In this document: positions 61,211 to 63,935 of the stretch, in pieces | Numbering within the stretch: position 1 is the stretch's first letter | Layout of the letters: the number at the start of each line of letters is the position of its first letter | Assembly: GCA_949317995.1 (NCBI GenBank) | Contig: OX439047.1 | Coordinates: 46,377,505-46,441,504, forward strand | Direction of reading: 5' to 3' | Length of the DNA: 64,000 bases | Origin: Acholoe squamosa | Lineage: Eukaryota > Annelida > Polychaeta > Phyllodocida > Polynoidae | Notes under the pieces: model-generated | The model's input: only the letters and a program-made list of their open reading frames with translations | What the model was told of the DNA's origin: nothing | The model's database searches: none | Translations under genes and position numbers: made by a program

Positions 61211-63935
61211 GACTGAAATATACTTACTGTAAACTTTTAGAACTACCTCAGAGTACAACCAGACAACTTCAGGTCGATCAACTTAGTGTCTGAACTGACC
61301 TCCTTCCTCGGGGTGCTGCTCGCCTCTGACAAGAGCCGCTCATCAGCTATCCTGGTCAGCCTCATACAGACACTCAGAGATGTTGTATCGGTAAGAATAA
61401 TCAACTTATCCTACTATAGAGGAGTTTGTGTCGTCTAACACTTCAACCTCCATTTTGCTTTCTGACTGCACTGAATACATATACCATCGATGAGTGAGTT
61501 ATAAAATACTAGTATAGTAGTTCCCATTTAAGGGCGTACAAAATCTAGATGGGGTCTAGGTTGACTAAATTGGTTTGTTCCCTTCTCTGTCTAGGACTAG
61601 ACATTGTGAAAAATGTCACTAAATCAGGCATAGCTCACCTGCTCCCATTATAAAGCAGTATGAGTTTCTGCTGCCCCCTATAGACACATTGTAATGTGCC
61701 TGAATCATGCAGCACTGCTGAATTCTTGGCCTTAATGCTATGGGGATTCCCATAACTGTTTGAACTTTAGGGCTGCGATCATCCACTGACAAAACTGACA
61801 AGGTAAACAAAATAAACTGATGGCTGTCAGTCATTGATGGATGGCATAGAGACAGTATCCTTAGGGTCCCGGCTTTGTAGTTCTATTAGATCTTGAAGTT
61901 TGTCATCTTGGTTCACAATTAAGCCCTAATCTTTTAGATTCCCCTATCACTGCTCACTGGCAGTCGATATTCGTGATGACATTTCAAAATGATATTGACT
62001 AAGATTTCTCTTACTTGCCTATTCTAGGGGAACTTAAAGAATCGCCAAATGGTTGTTGACAACAAGATTTGTGACCATCTACAAACCCTACTGCGTGAAA
62101 CATCAGAGATGGACTCCACGTACGAGGTAGGCTGTCAAAGTATAATGCTCACACACTGAAAACCTACGAGATCCAGATCTCGTCAATAGTGACGACTTTA
62201 GGTCCTCAGGTTGACAATACCCAAAACTACAGCTTTAGGTAGTCAGGGGGTCATCATAGGGGATGACTTTAGGTCGTCAGTGATGACCTAAATTCGTCAC
62301 TATGGCTGTTCTTTAGAGCTACATAATCCTGTGTAGAAACTACATATATGTATAGTATTGTCCCAATTTTCCCAACATTATTTCTTTATTTATAACTTGT
62401 TACCTCATCTACCATTAAGGAGTTTATTGTAAGTATTTCCAGCCTACCATCATGGGTGCACTGGGAAGTAGTATATTATGAGTACACTCTTCTACATGTA
62501 TTATACCATAGCCACACTCAAATAAGAGGTCATACTCTAGCAGTATCCATGAGAGAGGTGTCATTACCAGAATGATCCATTTTTCCTACGTTTACTTCTT
62601 AGAAATTATAATTTTTTAGAGGTATATTTGTGTCAAACATTGGCCATATTTTCATTTTCATAGTAGACTAGAAAACAAGAATAATGAAAAGATAAGGGTC
62701 AATATGCATCCTATGTCATATCATTTGTATCATAGAATTGCATAGTGGTGACCTCTCATGGCACAAACCCAGCCGTGAAGTAAAGCCAGGGTGGTCAGTA
62801 TGATGACTTAGGGTAGTCATTAATGGCCTGACGACCCTATGATGACCCTAAACTCGTCATATATGACGAGTTACCAATAGCGGCGCGGTTTCAGTGCACA
62901 TAGAGTCAAGGCTCCTGAGTGCATCACTTTTGGTAATGAAATTAAACATCCTTTGTTTTCCTTGTTTTATGAAGCAATTGAACACTTATAAAACATCAAA
63001 GTGCAAAAATATTACCATCAAATTAACATAGGAACAGAATATATCCCAGTGTTGCAGGTATCTCAGATATAAGGAACCTGTCATTCTTGGGGAGAAATGT
63101 CTCATGTATGATGTAGGTTAATCAGTGAAATATGGAAAAGTAAAAATGTCTCTTCATACAATGTATAATACAAAACATGATAAATATTCATCAATAAATA
63201 CACCACCTTTGAATAATGTCAAATTCCTCCTGCACAGATACTACGGGTACAGGACGCCATGGGGTCTCTGATAAGGGAACTTCTTGAAGGCCGCAGCTAT
63301 GGTACTGAAAAGTCGACCTTCAGAGTAAAAACAGACCTGCGGTCGGTAAGCATGCACCATTGATGAGAATCATATAATATAATAAAAAGATGGGATACAA
63401 ACGAACACACACAGCACAAAACGATTAAAATTTCATTTGCTTTTTTATCCTCTTTTGTCATTTCTATTTTCCTGATTATTTTTAGCATATGTCTTTGATC
63501 ATGAGGAAATGCTGCCGTTACATAAACAACTGAACGTTGCAGGCTAAAAAGATAGAGACTATGACCAGAAACCACAACTGGTAGTTCTTTTAATATTAGT
63601 AATTGTTATGTGTGCATATAATTATTTGACGGTTTTCATTGTTCTTGCAGGTTGTAACTGATGCACTGACTCACTTTGACCTAGCTACAATAATGTGCCA
63701 ATGTTACCGTACTGAATTGGTAAGTACATTTTAACATTTCGTGACGTTTAATAGTTGATTCAATTATTCCCATTATCTCAGTAAATTCAAGTAACATAAT
63801 AAGTAAGTCATGGCCTTCTCATTTAGGCGACGACAGGAGAGGATACGGAGAAGGTGAGGAAACTGGCAAGACGTGTGGGATTCAAGTATCACCAGTTACT
63901 GCGTCAGGTGTCCGACCTGAAACCACTCATGCGAT
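12108..63935 (+). CDS. Divergent ITPR-like intracellular calcium-release channel (about 58 exons, partial at both ends)
   Basis: The exons listed separately below join in phase, except at one junction, into about 2,100 residues. By alignment to remembered vertebrate and fly IP3 receptors they run from the end of the suppressor domain through MIR repeats (exons 2-12), the IP3-core armadillo helices (exons 14-18) and the long regulatory solenoid (exons 19-58). ITPRs are tetrameric ER channels that release calcium in response to IP3. Family-like stretches include GGDVLRLFHKEVESYICAEG, RQKLLRN, DIRSFVRLLRR and NYLRVQPDN. The pore, usually the last 500 residues, lies beyond the window, and the N-terminal 70 or so residues were not found. 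Identity to canonical ITPR looks low, and RWGQQVRLRHV and LCVCDGAALPENQ look RyR-like. Introns hold elements 2 and 3. The gene is placed with high confidence; the exact paralogue is unknown. Confidence 0.88.
13367..13453 (+). CDS. ITPR-like exon 2
   Basis: Phase 0 to 0, 29 codons, acceptor TTGGCAG and donor GAG|GTGAAC. An acidic linker is followed by GEPLIYGQIIE, the first beta strand of MIR repeat 1 (canonical GEIVKYSNVIQL). Confidence 0.85.
13846..13923 (+). CDS. ITPR-like exon 3, MIR repeat 1
   Basis: Phase 0 to 0, 26 codons, ending AAG|GTACGA. LRNMFSGQYLHISTTTP aligns with the canonical LLHIKSNKYLTVNKRLP. Confidence 0.88.
14177..14257 (+). CDS. ITPR-like exon 4
   Basis: Phase 0 to 0, 27 codons. 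VELRPFHANQTKFRVMPKYK corresponds to the segment before the VGDKVVL strand of ITPRs. Acceptor ATTCTAG, donor GTG|GTAGGT. Confidence 0.85.
14659..14762 (+). CDS. ITPR-like exon 5
   Basis: Starts VTIGDQVVLESLKSPGHYVH, closely matching the canonical VVGDKVVLMPVNAGQPLHAS. Ends in phase 2 at CTG|GTAAGT. Confidence 0.9.
14985..15072 (+). CDS. ITPR-like exon 6
   Basis: Completes a Cys codon, then HEANLSVKPSTFTLYRSC, matching the canonical VNCNTSWKITLFMKY region. Ends AGG|GTATTT in phase 0. Confidence 0.88.
15315..15408 (+). CDS. ITPR-like exon 7, MIR repeat 2
   Basis: GGDVLRLFHKEVESYICAEG is almost the canonical [20 protein letters not shown], the best single family signature in the window. Ends in phase 1 at ATG|GTGAGT. 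Confidence 0.95.
15638..15745 (+). CDS. ITPR-like exon 8, MIR repeat 2 end
   Basis: HCRVRNVDVQVPKT then SSSAIVYWQIEPV, aligning with the canonical FLRTTGRQSATSA and SSKALWEIEVV. The loop that contacts IP3 phosphates in vertebrate ITPR1 (RTTGR) is not preserved and the loop is longer. Starts in phase 1, ends in phase 1 at CAG|GTGTGT. Confidence 0.85.
16820..16965 (+). CDS. ITPR-like exon 9, MIR repeat 3
   Basis: GEVMRWGQQVRLRHVVTRHY resembles RyR RWGQPLRIRHVTTGRY more than ITPR WNSLFRFKHLATGNY. It ends FRFHAVTQ in phase 0 at CAG|GTAAAG. Confidence 0.9.
17112..17214. repeat. 34-35 bp minisatellite, three copies
   Basis: Three imperfect copies of a unit containing GCCTAGCATCGACTATAGT and GACACCATGG lie in tandem. 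Each contains the palindrome GACTATAGTC or a variant. The rest of the intron 16966-19492 shows no other recognised feature apart from the microexon candidate. Confidence 0.7.
18078..18092 (+). CDS. ITPR-like exon 10, candidate 15-base microexon
   Basis: ATGTCCAGCAAAGAG encodes MSSKE between ACCTTTTTAG and GTATGG, phase 0 on both sides, so it can be included or skipped without breaking the frame. Including it gives about 14 residues between MIR 3 and the next strand, nearer the canonical spacing of about 12 than the 9 obtained without it. Evidence is splice sites and spacing only. Confidence 0.4.
19493..19568 (+). CDS. ITPR-like exon 11, MIR repeat 4
   Basis: EDFMGTYSFCRIEHLMTQGW aligns with the canonical [20 protein letters not shown]. 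Acceptor TTATTGCAG and donor CAAG|GTAAGT give phase 0 to 1, which fits exon 12. An upstream AG at 19400 in another frame was considered and dropped because it would not join exon 12. Confidence 0.8.
19744..19847 (+). CDS. ITPR-like exon 12
   Basis: Reads EDFLLSKQNVLANQHPKKKS and ends TASLLK in phase 0. The Lys-rich loop is typical of the variable insert in MIR 4. Confidence 0.82.
20086..20211 (+). CDS. ITPR-like exon 13
   Basis: LGIAKEMQFADVFTMQPVQG matches the position of canonical EAFAIVSVPLSEVRDLDF. Acceptor GCCAAAG, donor GAG|GTTTGT, phase 0 to 0, 42 codons. Confidence 0.8.
20463..20513 (+). CDS. ITPR-like exon 14
   Basis: Seventeen codons, ISRNPDYLWHNRSRCLK, phase 0 to 0, acceptor TTTTCTAG and donor AAG|GTGAGT. 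It has little family similarity of its own and is called from splice sites and phase. Confidence 0.65.
20717..20768. repeat. 19 bp perfect inverted repeat hairpin
   Basis: TAAACCTGAAAATACATTG at 20717-20735 is perfectly inverted at 20750-20768 around a 14-base AT-rich loop. Outside it GGCCATTTGGCCA faces TGGCCAAATTGGCC, so the hairpin may be the core of a longer, decayed foldback element. Confidence 0.6.
21036..21670. repeat. Dispersed repeat X, copy 1
   Basis: About 635 bases from GTGTCCAGCCAAGGC to GGCTCACAAAT recur in the same orientation at 27270-27907 with only scattered differences. It contains a perfect X-box, GTTTCCATGGCAAC, at 21408-21421. No protein is encoded and no clear terminal repeats were found; the class is unknown. 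Confidence 0.8.
22095..22108 (+). promoter_or_regulatory. X-box-like RFX motif
   Basis: GTTTCCATGGCAAC is the same 14-base motif as in the dispersed repeat X copies, here about 425 bases after copy 1 ends. It fits the known RFX half-site pair GTNNCC / GGNAAC. Binding is inferred only. Confidence 0.4.
22238..22318 (+). CDS. ITPR-like exon 15, IP3-core helix
   Basis: MLKELNEFMLVGGKGKK then PRQKLLRNFR. This aligns with the canonical NRERQKLMREQ, keeping the positions equivalent to K508 and R511 of rat ITPR1, with Lys at the R504 position. Phase 0 to 0. Confidence 0.88.
22725..22780 (+). CDS. ITPR-like exon 16
   Basis: VIEALIQLLQLIQDNFTE aligns with the canonical ILAQVFGILKAPF helix. Ends in phase 2 at AGAG|GTAAGA. 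Confidence 0.85.
22975..23101 (+). CDS. ITPR-like exon 17, IP3-core helix
   Basis: Contains VYEVLRVYCLGDSRKNELYL, matching the canonical [20 protein letters not shown]. The RK pair equivalent to R568-K569 is kept; the preceding Tyr is Ser here. Ends GAG|GTAGGT in phase 0. Confidence 0.9.
24391..24513 (+). CDS. ITPR-like exon 18
   Basis: Ends ITKQDIRSFVRLLRRKK, nearly the canonical ITAKEIETFVSLLRRNR. Phase 0 to 0, 41 codons. Confidence 0.93.
24674..24781 (+). CDS. ITPR-like exon 19
   Basis: DYRYLELLGALCVCDGAALP continues EPRFLDYLSDLCVS of ITPR, but CVCDGAALPENQ is closer to RyR CVCNGVAVRSNQ. Phase 0 to 0, 36 codons. Confidence 0.92.
25319..25390 (+). CDS. ITPR-like exon 20
   Basis: AHDDSTESDSFGTIELIT, an acidic linker equivalent to the region before VWLYW in ITPRs. 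Donor AAC|GTAATA. Phase 0 to 0. Confidence 0.75.
26359..26472 (+). CDS. ITPR-like exon 21
   Basis: KCTYHTALGQAISKEINVLY, matching the canonical KAIRHLAQEAKEGTKADLEVL by position. Phase 0 to 0, 38 codons, donor TCT|GTAAGT. Confidence 0.8.
26880..26933 (+). CDS. ITPR-like exon 22
   Basis: EVMRWERHPDFELGPHGF, 18 codons, phase 0 to 0; the donor GTATGT at 26934 was chosen over a nearer GTTTTG. Its first 16 bases are identical to the start of exon 9. Confidence 0.65.
27270..27907. repeat. Dispersed repeat X, copy 2
   Basis: A close direct copy of 21036-21670, ending at GGCTCACAAAT. The X-box GTTTCCATGGCAAC is intact at 27645-27658. The two copies lie in different introns of the same gene. Confidence 0.8.
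28103..28174 (+). CDS. ITPR-like exon 23
   Basis: YDPDLLFLEHQLDLFTKLCH matches the canonical LTYYRYQLNLFARMCLD. Phase 0 to 0, donor CAT|GTAAGT. Confidence 0.88.
28525..28657 (+). CDS. ITPR-like exon 24
   Basis: Ends EENLPARLRSKYCNLIE, matching the canonical DESLPFDLRASFCRLMLH. Phase 0 to 1 at GAAT|GTAAGA. Confidence 0.92.
28931..28992. repeat. 24 bp tandem repeat
   Basis: GTGGATATCAGCACG with a GGTTTGGG or ACTTGGG spacer occurs three times in tandem. Confidence 0.7.
29043..29112 (-). repeat. tRNA-derived SINE-like module
   Basis: On the minus strand a box A-like TGTGGCCTAATAGGCAGCAC is followed by a perfect box B, GGTTCGAGTCC. Arm pairing is poor by eye, so it is called tRNA-derived rather than a tRNA gene. 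Confidence 0.5.
29306..29376. repeat. Foldback hairpin, about 25 bp arms
   Basis: ATTCCTTTATCGTAGGATAT and following AAAAC face GTTTTGATATCCCATGATAA and following AGGAAT, with two mismatches, around a loop of 19 bases. Confidence 0.6.
29442..29560 (+). CDS. ITPR-like exon 25
   Basis: Begins TTEDIQATLNELRLTYIYHE after a split Cys codon and AFI; corresponds to the variable region after HVDRDPQE in ITPRs. Phase 1 to 0, donor CAG|GTAAGC. Confidence 0.82.
29711..29839 (+). CDS. ITPR-like exon 26
   Basis: DDEEQQSIIRRRVEELQNWI followed by ADFLYG, equivalent to the MKRKFALTMEFVEEYL helix. Phase 0 to 0, donor AGG|GTAACG. Confidence 0.85.
30269..30398 (+). CDS. ITPR-like exon 27
   Basis: ILRLVRHLVSYGYYGDTGQM, then ILLKPLLELLDGRNDVPYD, matching canonical VVHLARNLIYFGFYSFSELL and RTLLAILD. 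Phase 0 to 1. Confidence 0.93.
30595..30691 (+). CDS. ITPR-like exon 28
   Basis: A charged helix EQEEIRKFREFRRFKQN followed by STSIIVAAKFC. Starts in phase 1, ends in phase 2 at TCTG|GTGAGT. Confidence 0.85.
31045..31099 (+). CDS. ITPR-like exon 29
   Basis: GLEILELFFNLRFNTRLE matches the canonical KIIEILQFILSVRLDYRIS, a well-kept ITPR motif. Ends GAG|GTAAGT in phase 0. Confidence 0.93.
31808..32310. repeat. About 168 bp tandem repeat, three copies
   Basis: TGATGCACTC marks unit starts at 31811, 31981 and 32148, giving periods of 170 and 167. Each unit also carries ATTGATATATTA and ATAAACAGC. The copies are visibly diverged. Confidence 0.75.
32311..32560. repeat. About 20 bp minisatellite
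   Basis: Ten or so degenerate copies of TGTCAGCAATTAGTCAATAT follow directly on the 168 bp array. The two arrays lie in the 1.7 kb intron before exon 30. Confidence 0.7.
32769..32953 (+). CDS. ITPR-like exon 30
   Basis: SFVGEFKRLHERFYQTETEV, then an acidic tail ending FDGDEE. Corresponds to the ITPR stretch from YKKEF into the variable acidic region before QAETMFAGRKEK. Phase 0 to 2. Confidence 0.88.
33151..33238 (+). CDS. ITPR-like exon 31
   Basis: EKQKALLDNLRKMFLASAFF, ending IDTVLL, phase 2 to 0; equivalent to the GRTFLRVLIHL region. Donor TTG|GTAAGT. Confidence 0.85.
33412..33519 (+). CDS. ITPR-like exon 32
   Basis: YDFIVRKAKMLLNRVFSAHN matches the canonical YPPLLSGALQLLFKHFSQRA, followed by a Gln-rich end as in AFKQVQ. 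Phase 0 to 0. Confidence 0.92.
33855..33991 (+). CDS. ITPR-like exon 33
   Basis: ILLTDTSCDVFANVVNMLPM with later QLDETQVEMVDQFLDVLKG, matching canonical LLVSNQDVDNYKQIKADLDQ. Phase 0 to 2. Confidence 0.9.
34174..34241 (+). CDS. ITPR-like exon 34
   Basis: GYCCLEEDVTSPHPINQRII, 22 full codons with split codons on both sides (phase 2 in, 1 out). A copy of its last bases plus donor lies at 34783-34800. Confidence 0.82.
34963..35180 (+). CDS. ITPR-like exon 35
   Basis: VLNDLITILLQPASQESMEN with later GALARENPTVQLRLFERLDE, matching canonical FLQNFCRGNPQNQVLLHKHL. Phase 1 to 0; the second longest exon at 218 bases. Confidence 0.93.
35315..35553 (+). CDS. ITPR-like exon 36
   Basis: VFLGNKLTCMKVTQAQVSHM, then LVMIKALVKYEVLDMPLRRN, matching YLRFLQTIVKADGKYVKKCQ. 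Phase 0 to 2; longest exon, 239 bases. Confidence 0.93.
35907..35988 (+). CDS. ITPR-like exon 37
   Basis: GPSAVIQYTASLVDLLASCA is nearly the canonical GPLAYHITLVELLAACTEG. Phase 2 to 0, donor GAG|GTATGT. Confidence 0.95.
36215..36399 (+). CDS. ITPR-like exon 38
   Basis: RGNSFTESLCQGILSIDELL continues with VRRPLLRFLHLVYFKSAVKE, matching [20 protein letters not shown] and VKMAYVNFVNHCYVDTEVEM. Phase 0 to 2. Confidence 0.95.
37183..37244. repeat. (TA)n microsatellite
   Basis: An uninterrupted TA tract of about 60 bases. An open frame through it is an artefact of the repeat. Confidence 0.9.
37720..37865. repeat. Short tandem repeats of GCGCTTATTCAAGACC
   Basis: Several imperfect copies of a 16-22 base unit around CTTATTCAAGACCGGCGC lie in tandem just before the MITE at 37887. 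Confidence 0.6.
37887..38111. mobile_element. TA-flanked MITE with CCGTAA ends
   Basis: TACCGTAAGACCCTGATCAT on the left faces ATGACCGGGGTTTTACGGTA on the right as imperfect inverted ends, with a TA on each side as in Tc1/mariner-type insertions. CATAAGCCGG recurs inside. No transposase is encoded, so it is a non-autonomous element. Confidence 0.65.
38168..38338. mobile_element. Small MITE with CTTAAAGGGGGGCTAGCATG ends
   Basis: The left arm at 38168-38187 is inverted at 38315-38338 (CATGCTAGC, C run, CTTTAAG), differing only in run length. The 171-base element is non-coding. Confidence 0.65.
38927..39034 (+). CDS. ITPR-like exon 39
   Basis: LWNFLLLIRKSFMSLTQCAE matches the canonical IWKLFENFLVDMARVCN. 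Phase 2 to 2, acceptor ATCTACAG and donor AAG|GTATTG. Confidence 0.92.
39349..39429 (+). CDS. ITPR-like exon 40
   Basis: EEVWAESVDSCTVDTILSPF then an acidic PDEEEE, equivalent to the region after IMNIVSGFF. Phase 2 to 2. Confidence 0.8.
39430..41469. other. Intron of 2.0 kb, nothing recognised
   Basis: AT-rich non-coding sequence. No repeat with clear ends, RNA gene or further exon was recognised. Confidence 0.5.
41470..41545 (+). CDS. ITPR-like exon 41, apparent GC donor
   Basis: VAAMDPLTMCRSFHYVIDGV then LPFLQ; phase 2 to 0 with donor CAG|GCATGT. A GC donor is needed to join exon 42 in frame (LPFLQ-TFYTCSF, aligning with PVFIQLLQSAFRIYNCTW). The only in-phase GT nearby, TCA|GTTTTT, is much weaker. 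Confidence 0.8.
41546..42820. other. Intron with scattered GGTTCC motifs
   Basis: No exon is visible. GTATGGTTCC-like motifs recur several times between about 42000 and 42420, too loosely for a defined repeat. Confidence 0.35.
42821..42907 (+). CDS. ITPR-like exon 42
   Basis: TFYTCSFVLKGRRSKRETEV then AHYLALGLQ, matching NPAQKASVESCIRTLAEVAK by position. Phase 0 to 0, donor CAG|GTAATG. The next recognised exon does not start in a matching phase. Confidence 0.85.
43201..43377 (+). repeat. Element 2 split repeat A1
   Basis: Matches A2 at 48261-48437 base for base by eye. It contains a perfect small hairpin, CACCTGT-TGG-ACAGGTG, at 43314-43330. Confidence 0.9.
43415..45456 (+). mobile_element. 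Element 2 gag-like ORF1 region
   Basis: The start at 43415 follows a T-rich tract. The N-terminus is a zinc-ribbon-like CLVCNTAYYGNKKHCPNCG (C-x2-C-x10-C-x2-C), followed by a coiled coil-like Glu/Leu-rich stretch (LLGLQERLAMIELENAELEQ). The middle holds a GC-rich internal repeat. Near the end is a zinc-knuckle-like cluster (ALYNFTRCGYNPCNRSHVCA) like that closing ORF1 of element 1. A gag-like role is inferred. Confidence 0.7.
43970..44475 (+). repeat. GC-rich internal tandem repeat in element 2 ORF1
   Basis: Imperfect units of about 88-115 bases, each with GCTCGACGACAGGCAGTTTA or a close variant followed by CGAACGC and GGGGAGGAG, occur four or five times. The base composition is strikingly richer in GC and CpG than the rest of the window. 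Confidence 0.75.
45517..47153 (+). mobile_element. Element 2 reverse transcriptase-RNase H region
   Basis: The region encodes DIRS-type RT motifs (AVTDISAAYRSIMI, SFGTRMTAFLFNRI, catalytic FNYLDDLLTT, GILSHCSTLVRGGRTFSHR) and RNase H motifs (LYMDAVNAGYGIHY, NIRELYP, CYTDNTHVVSALNQGKS, IADALSRV). It is part of a broken copy. Confidence 0.8.
46975..48132 (+). mobile_element. Element 2 tyrosine recombinase
   Basis: The recognisable enzyme starts near LKAAVARAHAWSVSTWKTKC and carries the H-x2-R motif in GVHSLRRSGAAFMHLC and a C-terminal YTGDWSSLSALLYLAKP with the candidate nucleophile tyrosine. It overlaps the end of the RNase H region, the arrangement also seen in the other two elements. Confidence 0.8.
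48195..48572 (+). repeat. Element 2 right end B1-A2-B2
   Basis: B1 (48195-48262), A2 (48261-48437) and B2 (48505-48572) complete the split repeat layout. B1 and A2 share the dinucleotide AT at their junction, and AT is also the first dinucleotide of A1 and the last of B2, as expected for recombination through a circle. Confidence 0.88.
48573..49152. other. Intron remainder after element 2
   Basis: Non-coding. Around 48823-48860 GGTTTCCATGG and ATGGCAACACATGTG resemble the core of dispersed repeat X, suggesting an older fragment. A small missed exon may lie here or elsewhere in the intron (see exon 43). Confidence 0.35.
49153..49276 (+). CDS. ITPR-like exon 43
   Basis: NYAYFQNFVDKVAPLLTRAA then DKKVMVTAHRALLSA, a clear continuation of the solenoid, with donor CAT|GTAAGT. 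The best acceptor (CTATAG at 49152) leaves a phase that exon 42 cannot supply; a purine-rich AG at 49141 would fit phase 0 but is weak. The left boundary is therefore uncertain. Confidence 0.75.
49388..49456 (+). CDS. ITPR-like exon 44
   Basis: MMEALQSRSGLTRKGAQNSD, 23 codons, phase 0 to 0. It resembles the Ser/Arg-rich linker of ITPRs around MGWRLSARSGP. Confidence 0.8.
50418..50547 (+). CDS. ITPR-like exon 45
   Basis: QYQEYYKEENDINLYFDKFA matches the canonical WDYRNIIEKLQDVVASLE region. Phase 0 to 1. Confidence 0.85.
50714..50852 (+). CDS. ITPR-like exon 46
   Basis: EYTSLGSDEELPLGKEFQSL, then VSRFINKEKTSTEDKYKIAS, equivalent to PMMQAEFSVLVDVLYSPELL. Phase 1 to 2, donor CTC|GTACGT. Confidence 0.85.
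51071..51262. mobile_element. 192 bp MITE with 20 bp inverted ends
   Basis: AAGTAGGTATTCCATTGCGT at 51071-51090 faces ACGCAATGGAATACCTGCTT at 51243-51262, with one mismatch. GATCGGAT motifs recur inside in both orientations. Non-coding. Confidence 0.75.
51431..51586 (+). CDS. ITPR-like exon 47
   Basis: GKLYQEQLDIRCLQVLRALL matches the canonical EEKLCIKILQTLREML. Phase 2 to 2, donor AAGGA|GTAAGT. Confidence 0.93.
51836..51992 (+). CDS. ITPR-like exon 48
   Basis: IRELQEFLVNENLIEVVVLH and later VLGLLSNMLYQGNRKVQ match DIQCLLDKEGASELVIDVIV and LGIALLEGGNTQTQ. Phase 2 to 0. Confidence 0.94.
52369..52466 (+). CDS. ITPR-like exon 49
   Basis: ALFKYFTSTREEKFFIACRD matches YSFYQQLHEQKKSEKFFKVL and its RMKAAQ continuation. 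Phase 0 to 2. Confidence 0.95.
52716..52815 (+). CDS. ITPR-like exon 50
   Basis: RRMLEVQHEDLVVETVQQVK, then HLKQLVRTGSLG, equivalent to the KEIRSTVTVN linker. Phase 2 to 0, donor ACT|GTGCGT. Confidence 0.82.
53531..53602 (+). CDS. ITPR-like exon 51
   Basis: DFASEVNSSVLRTSDSLRAV, 24 codons, phase 0 to 0. It falls in the variable linker where ITPRs differ; called from splice sites, frame and codon quality. Confidence 0.75.
53985..54148. repeat. Degenerate 30 bp repeat of AACAGTAGTATTAAG
   Basis: Five or more loose copies of a unit with AGTATTAAG and CATAACA lie in tandem in the intron before exon 52. Nothing else was recognised in 53603-54757. Confidence 0.5.
54758..54940 (+). CDS. ITPR-like exon 52
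   Basis: SLDELYNSKSTVATSRSQLL followed by a Ser/Arg-rich RDGDRTRSTLNPNES. Basic residues near Ser could be kinase sites, as in the regulatory linker of ITPRs, but this is inference. Phase 0 to 0, 61 codons. Confidence 0.85.
55303..55449 (+). CDS. ITPR-like exon 53
   Basis: Ends SLNVLLKVISLMCEGQYENI plus Q, matching the canonical [20 protein letters not shown]. Phase 0 to 0. Confidence 0.95.
55809..55858. repeat. (TA)n-(TG)n microsatellite
   Basis: A TA tract of about 40 bases runs into a short TG tract, directly before the inverted relative of repeat X. Confidence 0.85.
55859..56409. repeat. Dispersed repeat X, older inverted relative
   Basis: Read on the minus strand it follows the order of copies 1 and 2: the X-box GTTTCCATGGCAAC (plus-strand positions 56091-56104), a CCAAATTTGGAA-like block, then TAGTGGTGTCCCCTGGTGG. 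Divergence is much higher. It lies between two (TA)n tracts. Confidence 0.65.
56418..56460. repeat. (TA)n microsatellite at edge of element 3
   Basis: The TA tract ends exactly where B2 of element 3 begins; the tract at 61138-61209 resumes after A1. Confidence 0.85.
56461..57039 (-). repeat. Element 3 right end B1-A2-B2
   Basis: B2 56461-56601, A2 56702-56900 and B1 56902-57039 in plus-strand order. A TAA/ATA-rich simple block inside B differs slightly in length between B1 and B2. Confidence 0.88.
57077..57995 (-). mobile_element. Element 3 tyrosine recombinase region
   Basis: The region encodes the same enzyme as ORF3 of element 1: RYKKFCKKFNFSPLPCSPSQ in the N-terminal part, LLCYRGVFRVGH, and the H-x2-R motif in STHSLRHGGATLL with the candidate nucleophile tyrosine in VVYNYLHDS. 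Part of a broken copy. Confidence 0.82.
57931..59853 (-). mobile_element. Element 3 reverse transcriptase-RNase H region
   Basis: About 640 residues of open frame with CVVDLKSAYRSINV, LTFGLKCAPYIFSRI, catalytic VNYLDDFIVI, GGLMSFCSQVVRGGRTFSRR, and RNase H motifs MYSDSSIQGFGAW, NVYELYP, CITDNMQVLAMLNTGRSKNK and ADHLSRL. Its end overlaps the recombinase region by about 65 bases. Confidence 0.85.
59896..60950 (-). mobile_element. Element 3 gag-like ORF1 region
   Basis: Begins with MGRKSTGG, continues with a Ser/Arg-rich basic stretch and a conserved helical core (RIYTVAALSKYDKSVKDRAN), and ends in a Cys/His cluster (CFAFNRAEGCREDPCKYRHV, then CDVCG). Clearly homologous to ORF1 of element 1; part of a broken copy. 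Confidence 0.75.
60935..61137 (-). repeat. Element 3 split repeat A1
   Basis: Matches A2 at 56702-56900 with a handful of differences. It contains TGACGTCA at 61039-61046 and, on the minus strand, TATATAAG at 61020-61013. Confidence 0.88.
61013..61046 (-). promoter_or_regulatory. CRE (TGACGTCA) plus TATA box of element 3
   Basis: On the minus strand a perfect CRE palindrome (61046-61039) precedes TATATAAG (61020-61013) by 26 bases start to start, the same layout as in element 1. In the A2 copy both motifs differ by one transition. Promoter function is inferred. Confidence 0.6.
61138..61209. repeat. (TA)n microsatellite
   Basis: A tract of about 70 alternating TA bases directly adjoining the left end of element 3, only about 30 bases before the acceptor of exon 54. 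Confidence 0.9.
61241..61390 (+). CDS. ITPR-like exon 54
   Basis: NYLRVQPDNFRSINLVSELT, then SFLGVLLASDKS, matching canonical NFLRNQNNKTNYNLVCETLQ and FLDCICGST. Phase 0 to 0, 50 codons. It directly continues exon 53 (ENIQ-NYLRVQ) across the intron holding element 3. Confidence 0.96.
61740..61930. repeat. Diverged relative of the 10818-11543 TIR element
   Basis: ACTGATGGCTGTCAGTCATT, then GATGGATGGCATAGAGACAG and later TTCTATTAGATCTTGAAG and TTGGTTCACA, follow the same order as the CTGACGGCCGTCAG block of the upstream element. Many differences are CpG-to-TpG or CpA type. Confidence 0.6.
62028..62126 (+). CDS. ITPR-like exon 55
   Basis: GNLKNRQMVVDNKICDHLQT, then LLRETSEMDSTYE, equivalent to ENQTCIATHESNGIDIIIAL. 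Phase 0 to 0. Confidence 0.9.
62154..62896. mobile_element. Possible 743 bp TIR element rich in GTCGTCA/TGACGAC motifs
   Basis: CACTGAAAACC at the left faces GGTTTCAGTG at the right. Between them CTCGTCA, GACGACTTTAGGT and ACCTAAATTCGTCACT recur in both orientations near both ends, giving a foldback character. No coding capacity and no clear target duplication; limits are tentative. Confidence 0.4.
63238..63345 (+). CDS. ITPR-like exon 56
   Basis: ILRVQDAMGSLIRELLEGRS, matching [20 protein letters not shown] by position. Phase 0 to 0, donor TCG|GTAAGC. Confidence 0.9.
63651..63719 (+). CDS. ITPR-like exon 57
   Basis: VVTDALTHFDLATIMCQCYR, 23 codons, equivalent to RILFNMRPRELVDVMKNAY. Phase 0 to 0. 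Confidence 0.9.
63827..63935 (+). CDS. ITPR-like exon 58 (last in window)
   Basis: KVRKLARRVGFKYHQLLRQV then SDLKPLM, matching VGHNIYILAHQLARHNKLLQ. Phase 0 to 1 at GAT|GTAAGT, so the gene continues past the window toward the missing channel domain. Confidence 0.92.
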
